DNA from: Euryarchaeota archaeon Ods04
GTDB lineage: Archaea; Halobacteriota; Halobacteria; Halobacteriales; Halorutilaceae
Direction: 5' to 3'
NCBI GenBank assembly: GCA_028751055.1
Contig: JAQZDD010000025.1
Coordinates: forward strand, 1 to 8,806
Length of the DNA stretch: 8,806 bases
The position numbers and the translations under genes were made by a program. Of this stretch, positions 6,080 through 8,806 are shown in pieces. Position 1 is the stretch's first letter, and each line of letters starts with the position of its first letter. The notes under the pieces are model-generated. The model ran no database searches. It saw only the letters and a program-made list of their open reading frames with translations, and was not told the DNA's origin.

Positions 6080-7639
6080 TCAGTACACGGCGTCCTTTAT
6101 CTCGTCGTCTAAGTCGCCGAAGGCTTCGAGGTACTCGCGTCTTTCGTCGCGGAGTTCCCTGATACGTTCCTCGTGACCGTTGAGTGCCTCGGAGACGCAG
6201 AGCGACGAAAGGTCGGCTTCGGGAACCGACTCCGGCACGGGGACGACCATGCCTGTCTCGTCCTCCGTCCACTCGACCTCGCCGCGTGCGACGGCGCGCA
6301 GAACGCCGACCGTGTCGTCGACGCGTACCTCGTTCGACGGGTCGCCGACGTAGCCCGTGTTGATTACGAAGCAGTCGACGTCGAGTTCGGAGACAAGTTC
6401 ACGGAAACGGTTGCCTTCCTCGCCCTTCGAACCGACGATGAACGGGTTTGTGCCGACGACGCGTACCGACTCTCCGGCGCGCGAAGGGTCGCCCGCGCTC
6501 GTCTCTATCGACTCGCCGAGCATGAAAGCCGCCGCCGCGCTCTCAGGGGGGAGGCGTGCTACCGGCGGCATTGCGGGGTTACGTGTGATGAAGAAGACCT
6601 GGTCGACGTTTTCGAGGTCTATCTCGTCGGCGGCGGAAGGGAGGTAGTCGCGCAGGATGCAGGCACGTCCGTTCGACGTGTACCTGTCGCTGTCGAAGTC
6701 GACTGTTCCGTCTTCGGCGACATCGACGTTTTCGAGCACCGCCGACTCGTGTGTAACTGCGTCGTACATCGCTGTCTGTTCGTCGGCATCGAGTCCGTCG
6801 GTCTTGACGTAGAGACCGCGTCCCTCGCTTCCGACGACGGTGCCGTTCGGGAGGAGTCCGCAGACGTCGTCCTGTAGCATCACGGCTTCCTCGTCCTCTT
6901 CTTCGAGGTCGAGTCCGTGCGCCGTGAGCGTCGACTTTCCTGTCGCCGAGAGTCCTAAGAAAAGCTGTCCTATCTCGGTGGGTTCGTCGTTCTCGTCGTC
7001 ACGGCGTATCCGCACGCGTTTGCTTCCGGCGTGAAGCCCCAAGCCGCCAGCCTGCTTGACGCGGTACATGAAGAGCCTAAGAAACGACTTCTTCGCCTCT
7101 CCGGTGTAGTCGGAGCCTAAGACGGCAGTGACGCCCTCGTCGGGCAGTACGCGTATCGCAACGTCGTCGTCGTGCTGTACGTCGGGAGCCTGCACCGTCA
7201 CGAAGTCCGGCTCCACGTCTCCGTCTTCGGGTGCGGATGCGGATGTGGATTCAGGTGCTGGCTCCAAGAGCTTACAGAGCGCGAGAGCTACGCGCGCGTA
7301 CTCCTCCGTGACGTAAAAACGGCAGACGTAGGTGTGTTCGGGATGCGCGCCGACGCGCCGGTCGACACAGATGACTTTCTGCTCGCGTGCGTGCCTGAAC
7401 GCCTCGTCGAAGACGGCGCGGTCGGACGCACCGAAGGCGTCGTCGACGGCGTTCTTCGTCCTGTCGGCACACCGAGACCTGTACTCGCTGACGTACGAGG
7501 GCGAGTCGAACTCGGTCGTCGTTTCGAGATGGGAGGAGAGTTCGCGCATACGTTCCTCTGATGGATTGTAGACGACGTTCTCGGCTTCGGCAGGATGGGG
7601 TAGTTCCTCCACGACGGCGGCTACACCGGATTCGGACAT
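6080..7639 (-). CDS. pckA: Phosphoenolpyruvate carboxykinase (ATP)
   Basis: A 519-residue cytosolic enzyme that converts oxaloacetate plus ATP to phosphoenolpyruvate, CO2 and ADP, the first committed step of gluconeogenesis. Family motifs in order: GAHPEHTYVCRF (97-108); YTGEAKKS (178-185), with K183 or K184 corresponding to the metal-binding lysine; LHAGS (202-206), whose H203 matches the metal histidine; the P-loop GLSATGKST (229-237); the kinase-2 aspartates MLQDDVCG (254-261); EGRGLYVKT (272-280); N323-G-R325, matching the substrate arginine; and RNPAMPPVARL (353-363). These mark the ATP-type rather than the GTP-type enzyme. An acidic Ser/Ala/Glu linker at about 127-145 looks like an insertion. 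It is preceded by a TATA-like box and a palindrome, both probably controlling expression by carbon source. It converges on the methyltransferase gene and diverges from the restriction-type gene. Confidence 0.95.
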   Translation of the reverse strand: MSESGVAAVVEELPHPAEAENVVYNPSEERMRELSSHLETTTEFDSPSYVSEYRSRCADRTKNAVDDAFGASDRAVFDEAFRHAREQKVICVDRRVGAHPEHTYVCRFYVTEEYARVALALCKLLEPAPESTSASAPEDGDVEPDFVTVQAPDVQHDDDVAIRVLPDEGVTAVLGSDYTGEAKKSFLRLFMYRVKQAGGLGLHAGSKRVRIRRDDENDEPTEIGQLFLGLSATGKSTLTAHGLDLEEEDEEAVMLQDDVCGLLPNGTVVGSEGRGLYVKTDGLDADEQTAMYDAVTHESAVLENVDVAEDGTVDFDSDRYTSNGRACILRDYLPSAADEIDLENVDQVFFITRNPAMPPVARLPPESAAAAFMLGESIETSAGDPSRAGESVRVVGTNPFIVGSKGEEGNRFRELVSELDVDCFVINTGYVGDPSNEVRVDDTVGVLRAVARGEVEWTEDETGMVVPVPESVPEADLSSLCVSEALNGHEERIRELRDERREYLEAFGDLDDEIKDAVY

Positions 7640-7663
7640 CTTGGGTATGGAAAGCCGGCGAAA

Positions 7664-7673
7664 AGATATAAAT
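7664..7673 (-). promoter_or_regulatory. TATA box of pckA
   Basis: On the minus strand atttatatct lies 25-34 nt before ATG 7639. It is the clearest TATA-like element in the window. No Shine-Dalgarno is seen between it and the ATG, so the pckA transcript is probably leaderless or has a very short leader. Confidence 0.65.
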
Positions 7674-7682
7674 CTGTATATC
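7665..7682. repeat. Inverted repeat overlapping the pckA TATA box
   Basis: GATATA (7665-7670) and TATATC (7677-7682) are exact inverted arms with a 6-base spacer. One arm covers the TATA box, so a dimeric regulator bound here would block or place TBP. Low-complexity AT sequence makes chance symmetry possible. Confidence 0.35.
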
Positions 7683-7820
7683 GGTGGGTACTGAGGTATG
7701 CGTCAACGTATCAAGGTATAGACCGTCACATTCACGACGGCGGGATGCGAAAAGGCGTGTCTGTGCCGACACCTCCGCAGATGACGGGGTACGGGGTATC
7801 CTGCTCGCAGATACGTGACA

Positions 7821-7838
7821 CGGGCGAAGCTCCGCCCG
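7821..7838. repeat. GC-rich hairpin upstream of the restriction-type gene
   Basis: CGGGCG (7821-7826) and CGCCCG (7833-7838) form a perfect 6-bp stem with a 6-base loop (aagctc). It lies about 14 nt before the TATA-like box of the downstream gene. A smaller stem, GTGTC (7757-7761) with GACAC (7768-7772), lies further upstream. Roles are unknown; a terminator for any leftward-moving cryptic transcript or an operator are both possible. Confidence 0.3.
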
Positions 7839-7851
7839 ACGGTTCGCCGAA

Positions 7852-7859
7852 GATTTATG
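7852..7859 (+). promoter_or_regulatory. TATA-like box of the restriction-type gene
   Basis: gatttatg lies about 31-38 nt before ATG 7890. This suggests a transcript start near 7883-7885 and a leader of only a few bases. No Shine-Dalgarno precedes the ATG. Confidence 0.45.
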
Positions 7860-7868
7860 CCGTACGGC
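7859..7868. repeat. Perfect palindrome between TATA box and start of the restriction-type gene
   Basis: GCCGTACGGC is a 10-bp perfect palindrome directly after the TATA-like box. Its core CGTACGG recurs as a direct copy at 7879-7885, 18 bp away and just ahead of the ATG. Both copies lie where a repressor would block initiation. Operator function is inferred from position only. Confidence 0.35.
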
Positions 7869-7889
7869 GTAATCTACTCGTACGGTTAG

Positions 7890-8806
7890 ATGTCCACGAA
7901 GACGCAGACGGAGTTCGTCTCGGAGGCTTTCGATACGGAGGTCACGAGCCACGACCTTGAATCCATGGTCTCGGCACTCAACGGGGCTGTGAGGAGTTTC
8001 CGCGACCGGATAGACGGCGACGACACGGTCGAGGAACTGTTCCGGCACGGAGGTCACACCGACGACAGGTACACGCTTCGGGGTGACATGACGACGAGGA
8101 ACCAAGACCCCGAGGACGTGACCGTCGAGACCATCATAGAGCCTCTCCTCCGCGAACTCGGATACACGGACTTAGCGGGCGAGGTGAGAGGTGCGTCGGG
8201 ACGCGTCGAGAAGAAGGCGGACTTCTCTTATCTGATAGAAGACGAAGGCGTCGGTTCGCGTCAGCTTCTCATCGAGGCGGAGCCGCTCAACAAGAAGTTA
8301 GAGGGGCGCGGTCACGGCGTCGACCAAGTTGAAAGCTGGCTGAGTCGGCGCGAGTTCGAGTCCGACTTCGGCTTTGCGACGGACGGTAACAGATGGGTCT
8401 TCGTACGTTACGACCCGGACTCGTACACACACGACCGTATCGAGGACATAGACCTCGGCGGCGTTTTCCTCGAACTGTTCTACAACCAGACCGGTGAGGA
8501 CGCCGACCCCTTCGAAGCTCTCTCCGACGACGCCCTCGACGAGGTCAGGGGCTTCCTGCGGAGCTTCGAACGCGACAACTTCCTGTCTATCGCGGCGGAC
8601 TCGCGGCGCGTCATACGTGAGAGACAGGAGGAGATTACGGACGACTTCTACGACGCCTACATACGTATCGTCTTCGGCGTGCGCGAGGACGACGACCGTT
8701 CGCCGCGTTCGCTCGTCGGTGACGGTGTTGTGGCACCTGAGGAGGCGACGGGCGAGGACACGCGTCTGTTCGCGGTCAAGACGATGAACCGGCTAATCTT
8801 CGTCAA
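7890..8806 (+). CDS. N-terminal part of a type IIG-like (Eco57I-type) restriction-modification protein (partial)
   Basis: An open frame of 305 codons running off the window end. The start MSTKTQTEFV at 7890 fits a TATA-like box 31-38 nt upstream. The first 90 residues are helical and charged (ETIIEPLLRELGYTDL at 80-95). A nuclease-like core follows: KADFSYLIED (109-118), LLIEAEPLNKKLEG (127-139) and a conserved-looking GVDQVESWL (143-151), then FGFATDGNRWVFVRYD (160-175). This order (D, ExE/K, Q) resembles the PD-(D/E)xK domain at the N-terminus of type I HsdR and type IIG enzymes. The last visible residues, FAVKTMNRLIFV (294-305), match the segment that opens the Eco57I-type methylase part (usually LxRLIFxxFLEDK). 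Family members both cut and methylate DNA at an asymmetric site. The SAM and NPPY motifs would lie beyond the window. A methylase of a BREX- or DISARM-type system is a less likely alternative. Confidence 0.65.
   Translation, partial: MSTKTQTEFVSEAFDTEVTSHDLESMVSALNGAVRSFRDRIDGDDTVEELFRHGGHTDDRYTLRGDMTTRNQDPEDVTVETIIEPLLRELGYTDLAGEVRGASGRVEKKADFSYLIEDEGVGSRQLLIEAEPLNKKLEGRGHGVDQVESWLSRREFESDFGFATDGNRWVFVRYDPDSYTHDRIEDIDLGGVFLELFYNQTGEDADPFEALSDDALDEVRGFLRSFERDNFLSIAADSRRVIRERQEEITDDFYDAYIRIVFGVREDDDRSPRSLVGDGVVAPEEATGEDTRLFAVKTMNRLIFV

Noticed and set aside
6173..6877. Plus-strand open frame (234 codons) inside pckA
   Set aside because: It is antisense to an intact PckA with all active-site motifs; the translation resembles nothing known.
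7683..7735. TrmB-type operator upstream of pckA
   Set aside because: A TACT is present at 7689-7692 but no GAGTA follows at the required distance of seven or eight bases.
7745..7960. Small plus-strand ORF of 71 codons upstream of the restriction-type gene
   Set aside because: It overlaps the TATA-like box, the palindrome and the start of the larger gene in another frame, and has no recognisable features.
7272..8105. Long open frame on the minus strand (277 codons) across the start of pckA and the restriction-type gene
   Set aside because: The translation is very arginine-rich with no recognisable motif, and it covers both divergent promoters. It is antisense shadow of two well-supported genes.
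1..8806. Mobile elements, CRISPR arrays, tRNA or rRNA genes
   Set aside because: No long terminal repeats, regularly spaced repeats, transposase-like frames or conserved RNA sequences were seen.

Overview
The window reads as chromosomal DNA of a haloarchaeon (class Halobacteria). The proteins are strongly acidic, G+C is about 60% by hand count of a few lines, and genes are tightly packed. Several starts lie about 25-30 nt behind an AT-rich TATA-like box, as on leaderless archaeal transcripts. The single-stranded-DNA-binding gene pair at the left edge is typical of haloarchaea. I see no RNA gene, insertion sequence, CRISPR array or integrase.

Left part (1-3434), all on the + strand: the last codons of a probable RPA gene overlap (ATGA) an RPA-associated protein gene. 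A 179-nt gap follows, then a PrsW-family intramembrane protease gene, a PEBP (YbhB/YbcL) protein gene with a clear Shine-Dalgarno, and 15 nt later a GIDE/BAM-like membrane protein gene whose product carries an arginine tract. Middle part: a divergent TraB/TIKI-like gene (3459-4385) and an SDR oxidoreductase gene (4484-5245) lie on the minus strand. The SDR shares a 109-nt divergent promoter region with a class I SAM methyltransferase gene (5355-6056, +). Right part: an ATP-type phosphoenolpyruvate carboxykinase gene (6080-7639, -) converges on the methyltransferase. Across a 250-nt region rich in small palindromes it diverges from a gene cut by the window end, which looks like the N-terminal part of a type IIG-like restriction-modification enzyme.

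There is no single pathway here. The cluster mixes DNA maintenance (RPA pair), membrane proteins (PrsW, GIDE), small-molecule enzymes (SDR, methyltransferase), gluconeogenesis (PckA) and genome defence (restriction-modification).

The most unusual signal is compositional and runs through all the genes. By eye I find no GGCC and only one GATC in 8.8 kb, while same-composition words such as CCGG, GCGC and GTAC are common. Codon choice bends to avoid them: Ile is ATA after codons ending in G, and Gly is GGT before codons starting with C. This suggests long-term selection by restriction or methylation systems recognising GGCC and GATC. The visible restriction gene is not necessarily the cause.
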